64,000 nt of DNA from contig NC_045447.1 of NCBI RefSeq assembly GCF_002776525.5, forward strand, positions 17,489,068 to 17,553,067, written 5' to 3'. This document shows, piece after piece, positions 1-9,245 of this stretch; positions within the stretch are counted from its first letter, which is position 1; every line of letters begins with the position of its first letter. The notes under the pieces are model-generated. The model did no database searches. It was not told the DNA's origin and worked only from the letters and a program-made list of their open reading frames with translations. The stretch is from Piliocolobus tephrosceles. Lineage: Eukaryota > Chordata > Mammalia > Primates > Cercopithecidae. A program made the position numbers and the translations under genes.

Positions 1-433
1 TAGAGTTGACTGTATTTGATGTTGAAAGGTAGGTGCTACTAATAGTCATTCTTTTTTATTTTGGAAAAATATGGATGAGTACCCATGGATTTTCTACATC
101 TAAAGATCTACTCATAATCCTAATCATTACTTCTGGCTGTCCTGTGTAATTATTTACAGTGATTATTTTCTCCAGCCTTGGCTGAGTCCTTAAAACCACT
201 TGAGCAGTCTTTTCATTAATATCCATTTAACTCTCTACTCTTTTTTCACAACAAACTTTATGATTTTTTTCAGGTCCCCAAACATATTACATTCTCTTTC
301 ACTAACCAATGCAATTGAAGCTACAAACCAACTTCTCTGTACTTACCTTGCTTAATGTCATTGACACATACGTGAGACAGCATGTTCAAATGGCATGTTC
401 AAATGGCACATACTCTCCTGACAGTTTTTAGCA

Positions 434-1427
434 AAATAAATTTTTTTATGTTTCACAAATTTATAAATCAGTACCTGAAAGATTCATAAAATCTGCTAAT
501 AAGTACTTTATGACTGGCAACAATGTTATCTTTTACATCTTGTTGGATGACATCAACAAGCTACCTGGAATAGAGTTAGGTCCCCTTCAAACATGCAAAA
601 TATTTACTGTAGCATAATATCACACATGGCAAGACTTTAATTACATATACATGAAGAACTTAAATGAGTACATCACAGATTACATCCAGCATGAAGTCCA
701 CTTTCTCTCCACTATGTCTGTAAACCAGATCTTCAAGAATGACTTTGGAGTAGAAACCCTGGGCACATCTGTAGCTCGACTCCATGCATGGCGGTATTTT
801 AAAAATGCTAAAGATTTCCCTTGTGAGAAAAGACTTAAATCAGCAGCTTTCATCCCCTTTGGACAAGGAGATTTCTATTACCATAGTGCAATTTTTGGTG
901 GCACTCTCCATGAGGTTGTAATCTTCATTAAAGAATATCAGAAAGGAATTTTTCAGGACACCACAAATAAATTTAACAGCCTATATGGAAGCTACCTAAA
1001 CAAATATTTTCTTTTTTCTTTTTTCTTTTTTTTTTTGAGACGGAGTCTCGCTCTGTCGCCCAGGCTGGAGTGCAGTGGCCGGATCTCAGCTCACTGCAAG
1101 CTCCGCCTCCCGGGTTCACGCCATTCTCCTGCCTCAGCCTCCCGAGTAGGTGGGACTACAGGCGCCTGCCACCTCGCCCGGCTATTTTTTTGTATTTTTT
1201 AGTAGAGATGGGGTTTCACCGTGTTAGCCAGGATGGTCTCCATCTCCTGACCTCGTGATCCACCCGTCTCGGCCTCCCAAAGTGCTGGGATTACAGGCTT
1301 GAGCCACCACGCCCGGCTAAACAAATATTTTCTTGTCAATAAACCTACTAAGCTGTTATCACAAGAATATAATTGGGATACAAAGTTTAGAACCCCTCTA
1401 CAAATTAAAAATGTTAAGATAGCATGA
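434..1427 (+). pseudogene. GT6-family glycosyltransferase pseudogene (GLT6D1/GGTA1-like), last exon, Alu-interrupted
   Basis: Conceptual translation matches the C-terminal catalytic domain of family 6 glycosyltransferases (the GGTA1, ABO, GBGT1, GLT6D1 family), Golgi type II membrane enzymes that add Gal or GalNAc in alpha-1,3 linkage. Visible landmarks are SANKYFMTG and VIFYILLDD (about 492-551), FGVETLG (about 744-764), SAAFIPFGQGDFYYHSAIFGGT (two blocks, about 840-905), LNKYF before the Alu and LVNKPTKLLSQEYNWD after it, ending at TGA 1425-1427. Lesions: about one base missing near 480, so QYLK and RFIKSAN are in different frames; an in-frame TAA at 615-617; and an AluY at 1014-1317 with its target duplication. 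The usual DXD motif is SVN (717-725), and the position of the catalytic Glu before LNKYF is Gly (987-989). A plausible splice acceptor (…aaatcag) ends at about 470, so 434-470 may be intron. FPCEKRLKSAA looks like GLT6D1, whereas IQHEV and HSAIFGGT look like GGTA1. Identity to GGTA1 as I recall it seems too low for GGTA1 itself. Symbol left blank. Confidence 0.85.
1014..1317 (-). mobile_element. AluY inside the GT6 pseudogene
   Basis: Full-length antisense Alu with a T-rich head. It is flanked by a perfect 17-bp target duplication (997-1013 and 1318-1334, taaacaaatattttctt). Removing it restores continuity of the GT6 reading frame, so the insertion hit an exon-derived sequence; whether the gene was already dead cannot be told from this copy alone. 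Confidence 0.95.
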
Positions 1428-2280
1428 CAGTCAAAAAGGTGATGGTTATACCACTAGGTTTATGAATTAACAAAGGCATCACAATAATTTCTCAAGTATA
1501 AAATTCATGAAAGTTTTTAGCTTTTTAGGAACTTACAAAAATGTACTATCTTCCAAAATAAATTATGTTTCTCTTTGCAATTTTGAACCATCTAATTCTA
1601 CCTATACTGGATAAAGAATAAATGGATGATAATTTAATGTTATTACTTATACAATGTGATATTGTATTTTATTATAAATAATGTGGAAATACTTTGGAGG
1701 TATAAAATTTTCTTATGAAGAAACACACCCAGACTCTAGCTCAGAAACATATATATGTGTGTGTACATATATATGAGTATATACATGTGTGTATATGTAT
1801 GTATACACATACATGTGTATATATAAACACATATATACATATATAAGCATATATGTATATATACATGTGTGTATATATATGTGTGTGTCTATATATACAC
1901 ACACACATACACATACACTCATGCACAAAAACATGCAGACTATGTCAAAGGGATATATATATAAGGAGAAAAATGAATATTCATCAACTCATTCATCAGA
2001 TATTTACTACATTTTTCAGTGTTTGGACATAAATTGTTTGTGATTAATCTCCTCAATTAGTATTCAATCTGTCTAGCATCTGATTGAACTTAGGTGAACT
2101 AGAGATATCTTAATCAAATATATATCTTACTTTTATTGATACAAAGAGATGTTGAGTTCACATTTTTTAAAATTCTATGGGACTGGTTTTTTTTCAAATA
2201 GATATTTACTGAACTCCATAGTAAACGTACTGTTTTGGGTGCAGTCAGTTATAAAAAATGTTGAAAACCATAATTTGTCG
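1335..2280. other. Non-genic DNA between the GT6 relic and the next Alu
   Basis: AT-rich sequence. Apart from the last codons of the GT6 relic (to 1427) and the microsatellite, I recognise no gene, RNA or named repeat here. Confidence 0.5.
1745..1925. repeat. TA/TG/CA-rich microsatellite
   Basis: Irregular alternating purine-pyrimidine tract of tatatg, gtgtgt, atacac and cacaca units over about 180 bp. It produces Cys/Val/Tyr/Ile-rich spurious ORFs on both strands. Likely hypermutable and prone to Z-DNA or cruciform structure. Confidence 0.9.
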
Positions 2281-2573
2281 GGCCGAGTGTGATGGCTCAT
2301 GCCTGTAGTACTTTGAGAGGCTGAGGTGGGCAGATCACTTGAGCCCAGGAGTTGAAAACCAGCCTAGGCAACATGGTGATACCCCTTCTCTACAAAATAT
2401 ACAACAATTAGCTGGTCATGGTGGCATGCACTTGTGGTCCCAGCTACTCAGGAGGCTGAGGTAAGATAACCGATTGAGCCCAGGAGGTCGAGGCTGCAGT
2501 AAGCCTTACTCAAGCCACTGCACTCCAGCCTGAGCGACAGAATGAGACCCTGTCTCAAATAATAATAATAATT
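2281..2573 (+). mobile_element. Alu (old, AluJ/S-like)
   Basis: Sense Alu with both monomers, diverged, with a 5-10 bp gap after 'gcctgta', ending in an (AAT)n tail at about 2557-2573. Confidence 0.9.
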
Positions 2574-2781
2574 TATCCGCAAAGAGCCTACAGTCTAGCA
2601 AGGAAGAGAAGACTATTCACAAATACTTCTTTTGCAAGTTTAAAAGTGCTCAAAATCACAAGGAAGACATAACTAAAATGCTATGATGGTTCAGGAAAGG
2701 AAGCACTTGCCTCCATAAGAATATGTAACCATACTAATGTCTTCATAAATTTAGTGAGGCATCATAGCATAGATATAAGAA

Positions 2782-3083
2782 GGCTAGGCACAGTGACTTG
2801 TGCCTGTAATCCCAGCACTTTGGGAGGCTGAGATGGGAGGATCCCTTGAGCCCAGGAGTTGGAGACAAGCTGAAGCAACATAGTGAGATCCCCAATCTCT
2901 ACAAAAAGCAAACAAAAAAAGTAGCTGGGTGTGGTGGCATGCACCTGTAGTCCTGGCTATTCAGGAGGTTGAAGTGGGAGGATTGCTTAAGCTCAGGAGA
3001 TTGAGGCTGCAGTGTGCTGTGATCATGCTACTGCACTCCAACCTAGATGACAGCGTGAGACTTTGTCTCAAAAAAAGAAAAAA
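2782..3083 (+). mobile_element. Alu (AluJ-like)
   Basis: Sense Alu, diverged; its A-rich tail (about 3070-3083) is joined directly to the next Alu. Confidence 0.9.
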
Positions 3084-3340
3084 GGCTCGTGCCTATAATC
3101 CCAGCACTTTGGGAGGCTAAGGTGGGCAGATCACTTGAGATCAAGAGTTCGAGACCAACCTGACCAACATGGTGAAACCCCTTCTCTACTAAAAATGCAA
3201 AAATTAGCTGGGTGTGGTGGTGTGTGCCTGTAATCTCAGCTACTTCAGGAGGCTGAGGCAGGAGTATAATTTGAACCTGGGACATGGAGGTAGCAGTGAG
3301 CCAAGATCATGCCAATGCATTCCAGCCTGGGTGACAGAGA
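3084..3340 (+). mobile_element. 5'-truncated Alu, tandem to the previous one
   Basis: Starts at 'ggctcgtgcctataat', lacking the first bases of the left monomer, directly behind the A-tail of the Alu at 2782. Its own tail has expanded into the purine microsatellite that follows. Confidence 0.9.
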
Positions 3341-3514
3341 GAGAAAGGAGAGAAAAGGGAGAAAGGGGAGAAAGGGGAGGGGGGGGGGGGGAGAGAGAGA
3401 GAGAGAGGAGGGAGGGAGGAAGGAAAGAAGGAGAGAGAGAGAGAGAAAGAAGAAAGAAAGCAAGAAAGAAAGAAAGAGAAAGAAAGGGAAGAAAAGAAAG
3501 AAAGAAAGAAAGAG

Positions 3515-3585
<71 letters not shown>

Positions 3586-3589
3586 AATT
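3339..3589. repeat. Homopurine (GGGA/GAAA)n microsatellite grown from an Alu tail
   Basis: About 250 bp of almost pure A/G on the + strand: GAGA and GGAG units, a run of G at about 3379-3391, then about 100 bp of regular (GAAA)n. It generates Lys/Arg/Glu-rich and Phe/Leu/Ser-rich artefact ORFs. Confidence 0.95.
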
Positions 3590-3729
3590 TTTTAAGAACT
3601 GGAGGTTCTAAAGTCACAGTTATATTTTAATCCCCTTTAATGAGAGAAAAAATGGAAAAAACTGAGGTTTAGTAAGTATTCTACAAATGATAAGTACTTT
3701 TAGCCATTAAAACACTAAAATTGCAAGGA

Positions 3730-4235
3730 ATATTGATAATGACTGTGGCAGACTCTACTATGGTCCTTAATGATCCACTTCTGGTATTCATGTCCTTGTG
3801 TAATCTACTTCCCCCACTCTCTAACTTTGAGTGTGAGCTGAATGTAGTGACTTGCTTCCAAGCAAGAGAATATGACAGAGGTAATGAGATGTCATTTTTA
3901 TTGTTAGGTTACATAAAATTGTGACTTCTGTCTTGCTACTGGACTTGCTTGCTTGCTGCTTTGGATGTAGCAAGTTGCCATGTTGGACTGATTCAGCAAG
4001 AAACTGAGGGCAGCCTCTAGCTGACAGCCACAAAGGAACTGCGGCTCTTAGTCCAACAACCTTCAGGAACTGAATACATCTAACAACCACATCAGGGCAC
4101 TTGAAAGCAGATCTTTCTCCAGTTGAGTATCCAGATGACACCTCACTGGCAGCCAACATCTTGATTATAGCTTCGTGAGAAACCCAGAAGCAGAAGATCT
4201 AGCCAAGCCATGCTGATTCCTGACCCAGAGTAACC
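3730..4235 (+). mobile_element. MLT1-like LTR fragment (ERVL-MaLR)
   Basis: Old, diverged sequence with phrases typical of MaLR LTRs: 'gagctgaatgtagtgacttgcttc', given here as two parts (gagctgaatg at 3836, tgacttgctt at 3849), then gccaacatcttgatt (4151-4165) and gattcctgacccaga (4215-4229). Family and subfamily are from memory and boundaries are approximate. Confidence 0.5.
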
Positions 4236-4736
4236 CACACCCACTGTTCCCTGACACTCTCCCTCCAACATCAGTGGCAGAAGGCACCCAGGTAGATGCT
4301 TCCCACCTCAGCAGCAGTAGCAGAGATGCAGTAAGGAAGCTCATCAGCACCAAGTGACCTGATGAGCAGGCCCCGAGAATTACCATCTATCCATAGCCCC
4401 AGCATCCTCTACCCACAAGCTGGCACTGGGGAGGGCAGGAAAGCACTTTCCACACCCTCAGGTAACACCAGCAGGGATCAAGCAAGTGCCCCACTGGCAC
4501 TGGCCAGCCCACAGGTCAGGTTCAGGGAAGCACTCACTGACCCATGGCCTGGCATCTCCCACACTTCACCTAGTGGAACCAGGCCTGAGAAAGTGCACTC
4601 ACTCCTGCAGGAAGCATCAGCAGAATCAAGCAGGAGCTTCAGTTGTACCATGTGAACAAAGAAGACTCGAATAGCTCTGTATTGGCTCTGAAACCTCTAT
4701 TGCCATTGCAACCACAGCCTCAAAAGTAGGCAAGGA
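4236..4736. other. Unassigned non-genic stretch
   Basis: About 500 bp of GC-richer, open-reading but unrecognised sequence (CACTGGC, CAGCA and similar words). It is open for 97 codons from 4362 and 62 codons from 4486 in overlapping frames, without any protein match that I recognise. Probably an old repeat. Confidence 0.4.
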
Positions 4737-5582
4737 ACTATGCACTGTACTAGTCAGGGTGCCCTAATGAAACAGCCAATAGGATGGAGACACATATATA
4801 CAGTGAGCCTTCCATATCCCCAACTTCCAAATCTGCAGATTCAACCCACCAATGGTCAAGAATACTCAGAAGAAAAAAAAATTATCCTGAATAAGTAGAC
4901 TTCTTTTTCTGGTCATTATTTCCTAAAGCATACAACCTAACAATTATTTACGTAGTGTTTATATTGTGTTAGGTATTATAAGTAACCTAGAGATGATTTA
5001 AAGAATACAGCAGGGTGTGTGTAGGTTACATGCAAATACTATACCATTTTATATAAGGAACTTGAACATCCATAGATTTTGGTATCTACAGGGGTCCTCG
5101 AACAAATCCCTCATGGATACTGAGAACGACTGTGGGGTGTGTGTGTGTGTGTGTAGTGATAACACAGAAAGGAAGAGAAAATTTATTACAGGAATTGGTT
5201 CACACTGTTGAGACTGAGAAGTCCCACACTCTGCCATCTGCAAGCTGGAGAACCAGGAAAGCTGGTGGCGTAATTCAGTTCAAACACTAAGTCCTGAGCA
5301 CCCGGAGTGCCAGAGTCTGAGGGCAGAAGAAGATGGATGCCCCCAAATGAAAGAGGTAGCAAATTCACCCTCTATCTACCCTTTTGATCTACTCAGACAC
5401 TCAATAAATTGGATGATGCCCACTCACATTGGTGACAGCAGATCTTCTTTACTCAGGCTCACTGATCCAAATGCTAATCTCTTCTAGAAACACCTTCATA
5501 AACACCCCCATAAATAATGTTTTATCAGCTACCTAGGCATCCCTTAACTCATTCAAGTTTGTACATAAAATTGACTATCACA
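4737..5582 (+). mobile_element. Old interspersed repeat of unassigned family, interrupted by a Tigger/MER2 element
   Basis: The left piece (4737-4800, 'ctagtcagggtgccctaatg…') and right piece (5160-5582, 'ggaattggttcacactg… tctgccatctgcaagctgg … ttggatgatgcccac … cataaaattgactatcaca', each read in separate short words) together look like one common primate interspersed repeat family. I cannot name it with certainty. Confidence 0.45.
4801..5132. mobile_element. MER2-like Tigger (Tc1/mariner) non-autonomous DNA transposon
   Basis: Begins CAGTGAGCCTTCCATATCC after a TATATA target and ends GAGAACGACTG. The inner phrase 'ggaacttgaacatcc' with 'gattttggtatc' is the conserved 3' end of MER2/Tigger elements. 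The same family recurs at 62937-63447. Confidence 0.85.
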
Positions 5583-6790
5583 GATTATGTATGATTCCAT
5601 TTACATGACATTTTGGAAAAGGCAAAACTATAGAGATGGTAAACAGATCAGCGATTGCCAGGATCTTGGGGAAGAGAGGGCTAAGTGAAGCCCAGGGGAT
5701 TTTTCAAGATAGTGAAACTAATCTGTATGATTCTGTAGTGGTTGATACATATCACTATGCATATGTCAAAGCCCATAGAACTTTACAGCACCAACCACAT
5801 CTTAATGTATGCAAATTTTTGAAAAATCATATAGGGGGTCAGGAGATCACAGGACAGAATATAGATTGTGACAAAAATAATCTAAATGTATTACAAATGC
5901 ATGAAATGATCTCACTGAAGAGGTTGTGAGGAAAACATCCTGACCTAACTTTGGAAATGAGTGGAGACTGTAAGACTAAAAAGGAACTGTACATAAGTGC
6001 TGGACTCTAGTTGGTCAAATTGTTGTTTCCATGGGAGTACAGGTTAATAATTCTGAAACCACCATACATGGACATACTGGAATTGAACAGTTAAGTAAAT
6101 GGATGGTGGATGGTGGGAGCCATGTTTCTTACTGTTGGAATGTGAGGTTACAGACAAACCAGAGGAGGAGGCCAGAATGATCGATGTGGTAATGGATGAG
6201 AGTTGGAGACATCAGTATGAACTCATGTTTAGCTTAATATCAATACAAATGAATACATGTAGAAATGTTTATAAACATATGTGTATATACACAGGTTAAT
6301 AGAAATATATATTTCCTTGTTCTGTCAGCTGAGAGGGGCTTAGAAACAATGACACTACAGTAGCAACAAATAGACCTAGAACCAAAATTTTGGTTTTTAG
6401 TACCATTCTCCAATAAAAGGAACCAGAGCTCCTTGGAGAAATGGCTGATTCCAGAGGATGGGTATGGCATATGTACAAAAGGGGGACATATTCTCATACC
6501 GTTTCTGTACATTTTCCCTACCCATGCCGATGATCCCAAGATTGTCCTGGAGTATACTCTAGTCCCAGATGTAAGGAAGTGCTCAAAAAGAACACAATGA
6601 TAAGGGTATGTCAAAGGCAAAAAGAAGCCAACTAAAAGAGCTTCCAATGGAACAATCTGAGCAAGAAAATAATGTAGAACTGAATTCTAACCCAAAATAT
6701 TAAACAAATATCCATGAGTCCACACAGATATGAATAAATGAATGATCGCAAAAGAATTCCAAATAATTGATGTAAATACTCGCCCTCAAG
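5583..6790 (+). mobile_element. L1M 3' end/3'UTR fragment, then diverged L1-like DNA
   Basis: 5583-6070 carries the common L1M 3'-end words (tgattccatttacatgaca, ggtaaacagatcagcg, 'gattctgtagtggttgatac'). 6071-6790 is poorly conserved, and I only infer that it belongs to the same or a neighbouring L1M copy. The ORFs here are not genes. Confidence 0.55.
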
Positions 6791-7014
6791 GAGGTAGAGA
6801 ATAATTTCCCATCATTCTGGCTTCATAAGTGTGGGCTGAACATAATGACTTCTGTCCAAAGAGAATACTATAGAAGCAGGGAGGAAGAGAGTAACTTTAC
6901 CGTGGAGAAACTTGACAAAAACTACCTTAGCCAAGTGATTAAGGTTAACATCAACAGTGATAAGCCATGTTGATAACTTGTGTCCTTCATATGATGTGAT
7001 GAGAATGGCACTGT
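6791..7014 (+). mobile_element. L1M-type 3' fragment
   Basis: The words 'gtgggctgaacataatgact', 'taccttagccaagtgatta' and 'aaggttaacatcaacagtg' recur at 23545-23700, where they lead into a recognisable L1M 3' end. Confidence 0.5.
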
Positions 7015-7775
7015 TATGGGTTAAATTGTGTCCCCCAAAAAAGATGTGCTGTAGTTCTTTTTTTTTCCCCCAATTTAGAAAGTTTATTTTCCCAAGATTA
7101 AGGATGCACTTGCAACACCGCCTCAGGAGGTCCTGTCGACATGTGTTCAAGGTAGTTGCGGCACAGCTTAGTTTTATACATTTTAGGGAGACATGAGACA
7201 TTAATCAACATGTGCAAGATGTACATTGGTTCCGTCCGAAAAGGCAGGACAACTCAAAGGGGCAGGAAGGAGGGTGGCTTTCAGGTCATAGGTAGATAAG
7301 AGAGAAAAGGCTGTATTCTTTTGAGCCTGATTAGCCTTTCACTGAATACACAATTTACATGTGAGAGGAGGGTACAGGAATAATCTCTTATGCCTTAATC
7401 TGCCTTAGTGAATCTACATTTTCACATAAACAGCAGGGCAGAGGAAGCAATCAGTTAAGTGTTTGTCTCAGGTGAGCAGAGGGATCACTTTGAGTTCTGT
7501 CTTTGGCCTGCACCTGTGAAGATAAGTTACCGATTTACTTTGCCAGGTGAAATTCCACAGAACTGTTTTAGGGTAAAGATCTTGAGGCCCACAAGAAATT
7601 TCCTTGTGGATAAACTGTGAGGGAGGTATGTAGCTTTTTTTTTTTTTTTTAATCTTTGCAGCTATCTTATTTAGGAATAAAATGGGAGGCAAGTTTGCCT
7701 AACACAGTTCCCAGCTTGACTTTTCCCTTTGGCTTACTGATTTTGGGGTCCTGAGACTTATTCTTCTTTCAAATT
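7015..7775 (-). mobile_element. ERV1-type LTR (unassigned MER family), antisense
   Basis: Read on the minus strand this runs from 'tgaaagaagaataagtc' (about 7775) to a polyadenylation-like 'aaaataaactttctaaattg' (7071-7090). It shares its 3' half with the + strand LTR at 27090-27928 (common words include gggagacatgagacatta and its counterpart). The leftmost about 35 bp (ttatgggttaaattgtgtcc) looks like a separate LTR/MaLR scrap. No coding sequence. Confidence 0.65.
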
Positions 7776-7785
7776 TCCACCCTTT

Positions 7786-7787
<2 letters not shown>

Positions 7788-7819
<32 letters not shown>

Positions 7820-7987
7820 AGTCGGTGTCTCTCTCTGTCGCCCGGGCTGGAGTGCAGTGGCCGGATCTCAGCTCACTGCAAGCTCCGCCTCCCGGGTTTA
7901 CGCCATTCTCCTGCCTCAGCCTCCCGAGTAGCTGGGACTACAGGCGCCCGCCACCTTGCCCGGCTAGTTTTTTGTATTTTTTAGTAG
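7788..7987 (-). mobile_element. 5'-truncated AluY
   Basis: Antisense: about 30 T, then 'gagtcggtgtctctctctg'. The copy stops abruptly after 'tttttagtag', so only the 3' two thirds of the element is present. Confidence 0.9.
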
Positions 7988-8087
7988 TACCTACTCAAAA
8001 TATGTATTGAATGAATGAGTAATGTTTAGCAAAAACATTAATTGAGTAATATGTAGTTGAGTAATATGTAGCAAAAACGACTAGTTA

Positions 8088-8396
8088 TGGCTGGGCATAG
8101 TGGCTCACACCTGTAATTCCAGCACTTTGGGAGGCTGAGGCAGGAGGATCATTTGAGTACAGAAGTTTCAGACCAGCCTGGGCAACATAGTGGGACTTTG
8201 TTTCTACCAGAAAAATGTAAAAATTAGCTGAGCATGGTGGTGCACATCTGTAGTCCCAGCTACTCAAGAGGCTGAAGTGGGAGAATCACTTGAACCCAGG
8301 GTGTCAAGACTACAGTGAGGTGGTATTGTGCACTCACTGCACTCTAGCCTGGGTGATAAAGTAAGACCCTGTCTCAAACAAACAAACAAACAAAAC
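8088..8396 (+). mobile_element. Alu (AluS/J)
   Basis: Sense Alu with an (AAAC)n tail at about 8377-8396. Confidence 0.9.
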
Positions 8397-8459
8397 CCAA
8401 TTAGTTATCTAGGCCAAGGTCTAGAGCATCATCAGTGCCCAGAAAAGAAGACTGACAAT

Positions 8460-9245
8460 GTTCTATTTCTTTGCTAACAGTGGTTTCTATTTAAAAAGAT
8501 TAATAAAATTGATAAACCACTGGCAAAATTAGACAAGAAAAAAAGAAAGCACAAGTAACAGTATCATGTAGAAAAGGGGAGCTACTGTTACCAATAATAC
8601 AGATATTTAAAAGCTAACAAAGCATATTATAAGCAAGTTTAATAAATTTGAATATATGGATGAAATAGAAATTATTTTAGAAAAATATAAAATTACAAAT
8701 GACATAAGAAGAAAATTGTCCCACAAAATAACACTAGGCCCTTACCTCAGACTGTTTACAAAAGTTAACTCAAAATGGATAAAAAATCTAAACATAAGAG
8801 CTAAAACTATGAAACTCTTAGACTAAAATATAGGAATAAATCATAATCTTGGATTTAGCAAAGATTTATTTCTTTAAAAAGAATTTATTTTTTTAGAGAC
8901 AAAGTTTCACTATGCTATTTTGCTATAATACACTGTTTCACTATACTACAGTATTAAAACCTCAAACTCCTGGGCTCAAGGGATTGTCCCACCTCAGCCT
9001 CCCAAGAATTGGGACAACAGGCATGCACTACCATGCACAGCTGGCAATGGTTTATTAGATATGACACCAAAAGCACAATCAAAAGAAAAAAATAAATTAG
9101 AATTCATCAAAATACAAAACTTTAGTGTATCAAAGAATACTGTCAACAAAGGGGAAAGACAAACCATAAACTGGGAGAAAATATTTGCAAATAATTTATC
9201 TGATGAGTAAGGTACGTAGAATACATAAAGAACTCACACAACCCA
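8460..9245 (+). mobile_element. L1 ORF2 fragment, sense, split by an Alu monomer
   Basis: Sense L1 words: 'ttgataaaccactggcaaaa' (8510), 'actcaaaatggataaaaaat' (8770) and 'gggagaaaatatttgcaaat' (9173). An antisense Alu left monomer interrupts it at 8888-9046. Stops in all frames. Confidence 0.85.
8888..9046 (-). mobile_element. Alu monomer (FLAM-like)
   Basis: Antisense single monomer from 'tttttttagagacaaag' to 'ccatgcacagctgg', with an internal 30-bp irregular insertion containing repeats of 'tttcactat'. Confidence 0.75.

Noticed and set aside
651..1202. An intact 183-residue glycosyltransferase
   Set aside because: The frame starts inside the domain (after the TAA at 615), and its last 60 residues are Alu translation, so it is part of a pseudogene.
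3214..3630. 138-codon Arg/Glu/Lys-rich and 125-codon Leu/Phe/Ser-rich frames
   Set aside because: Translations of the homopurine microsatellite and Alu.
5138..5154. Short GT runs and other dinucleotide tracts as CRISPR-like or regulatory arrays
   Set aside because: Simple microsatellites; no spacer-repeat structure exists anywhere in the window.
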